Shown one piece after another: positions 4,890-5,444 of a DNA stretch of 5,444 nucleotides. The notes under the pieces were generated by a model that saw only the letters and a list, made by a program, of their open reading frames with translations, was not told the DNA's origin and did not search any database. The stretch's first letter is position 1, and each line of letters starts with the position of its first letter. The stretch lies in the NCBI GenBank assembly GCA_020631175.1, contig JAHDHT010000062.1, forward strand, positions 5,971-11,414, given 5' to 3'. Origin of the DNA: Chitinophagales bacterium (GTDB taxonomy: Bacteria; Bacteroidota; Bacteroidia; Chitinophagales; JAHDHT01). The position numbers and the translations under genes were made by a program.

Positions 4890-5444
4890 ATGTCCGTAAA
4901 ATTTAATACCGCTGATCGCCCCGAATTCTATAAAGTATTGAATAAGAGAGTACAACAGTACTTCAAGCAGAACAAGATTTCAAAACATGCGAATCTGAAC
5001 ATGAAGGTTAAGACGGCTTTTATGATCAGCTTATACCTCGTTCCTTTCGCTTTTATCTTACTTGGGGGAATTCAAAATGCCTGGATCCATATTTTATTAT
5101 GGTCTATTATGGGATTTGGCGCATCAGGAATAGGACTTTCGGTTATGCACGATGCTAATCACGGCTCTTATTCGAAAAATAAAAAGGTAAACCGCTTTTT
5201 AGGACTTGTTTTAAACTTTATTGGCGGCTATCATACCACCTGGAAATTACAACATAATGTCTTACATCATAGCTTCACTAATATTCACGGGCATGATGAA
5301 GATTTACATGATGGCTCAATTTTAAGAATGTCTCCAAATCAGGAACCGGGAAAGAAATTCCGATTTCAGGCATTTTATGCTCCGTTCTTTTATTCGATCA
5401 TGACACTTTACTGGATAACAGCTAAAGATTTTGTTCAAATGAAA
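4890..5444 (+). CDS. Fatty acid desaturase (membrane di-iron), N-terminal part
   Basis: This gene runs off the right edge; 185 codons are visible, about half of a usual 350-370-residue protein. It starts MSVKFNTADRPEFYKVLNKR. Two of the three histidine boxes of membrane fatty acid desaturases are present: HDANH (87-91, HxxxH) and HNVLHH (122-126, HxxHH), within the context YHTTWKLQHNVLHHSFTNIH that resembles linoleoyl-CoA or front-end (delta-5/delta-6 type) desaturases. The third box would lie beyond the window. Membrane segments are visible at about 42-60, 66-86 and 161-178. These enzymes use O2 and an electron donor to put a double bond in an acyl chain, and so adjust membrane fluidity. The ATG at 4890 has no Shine-Dalgarno, which is normal for this phylum. 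Position and chain specificity cannot be told. It is divergent from the M23 gene. Confidence 0.92.
   Translation, partial: MSVKFNTADRPEFYKVLNKRVQQYFKQNKISKHANLNMKVKTAFMISLYLVPFAFILLGGIQNAWIHILLWSIMGFGASGIGLSVMHDANHGSYSKNKKVNRFLGLVLNFIGGYHTTWKLQHNVLHHSFTNIHGHDEDLHDGSILRMSPNQEPGKKFRFQAFYAPFFYSIMTLYWITAKDFVQMK

Overview
The window looks like a chromosomal stretch from a member of the Bacteroidota (probably the Chitinophagia/Sphingobacteriia/Cytophagia side, but the order cannot be fixed from this sequence). The grounds are protein families typical of that phylum (a DUF7935-type membrane protein, a DUF1761 protein, a membrane-bound AraC regulator), AT-rich gaps, starts without clear Shine-Dalgarno sequences, and intergenic oligomer repeats.

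Layout from left to right: (1) the 5' part of a minus-strand membrane-anchored DUF7935-like gene, running off the left edge; (2) a divergent plus-strand IscA/HesB-type iron-sulfur carrier gene; (3) a gap of about 500 bases holding two repeat families, an inverted-repeat segment and a bidirectional terminator; (4) four minus-strand genes in a row: a PAP2-family phosphatase-like protein with an altered second motif, an AraC-type regulator with seven predicted membrane spans, a DUF1761 membrane protein, and, beyond a compound repeat island, an M23 zinc endopeptidase; (5) a divergent plus-strand fatty acid desaturase gene cut by the right edge. The minus-strand genes are 103 to 258 bases apart, so they are probably not one tight operon.

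The genes do not form an obvious pathway. Several act at the envelope (PAP2, M23, DUF1761, desaturase), but no shared function can be shown. I see no defence system, CRISPR array, prophage or transposase. The most distinctive content is intergenic: three arrays of a degenerate hexamer YTTGAR, each broken by the same 11-base core TTGACACTTGA; a heptamer family AAGGTNT at three places; and, between two of the hexamer arrays, a palindrome-rich island that includes the very stable GCGAAGC mini-hairpin sequence. Among the proteins, the points worth a second look are the His-to-Asp change in the PAP2 motif, the 7-span topology of the AraC regulator with two cysteines in its outer loop, and the histidine cluster of the DUF1761 protein.
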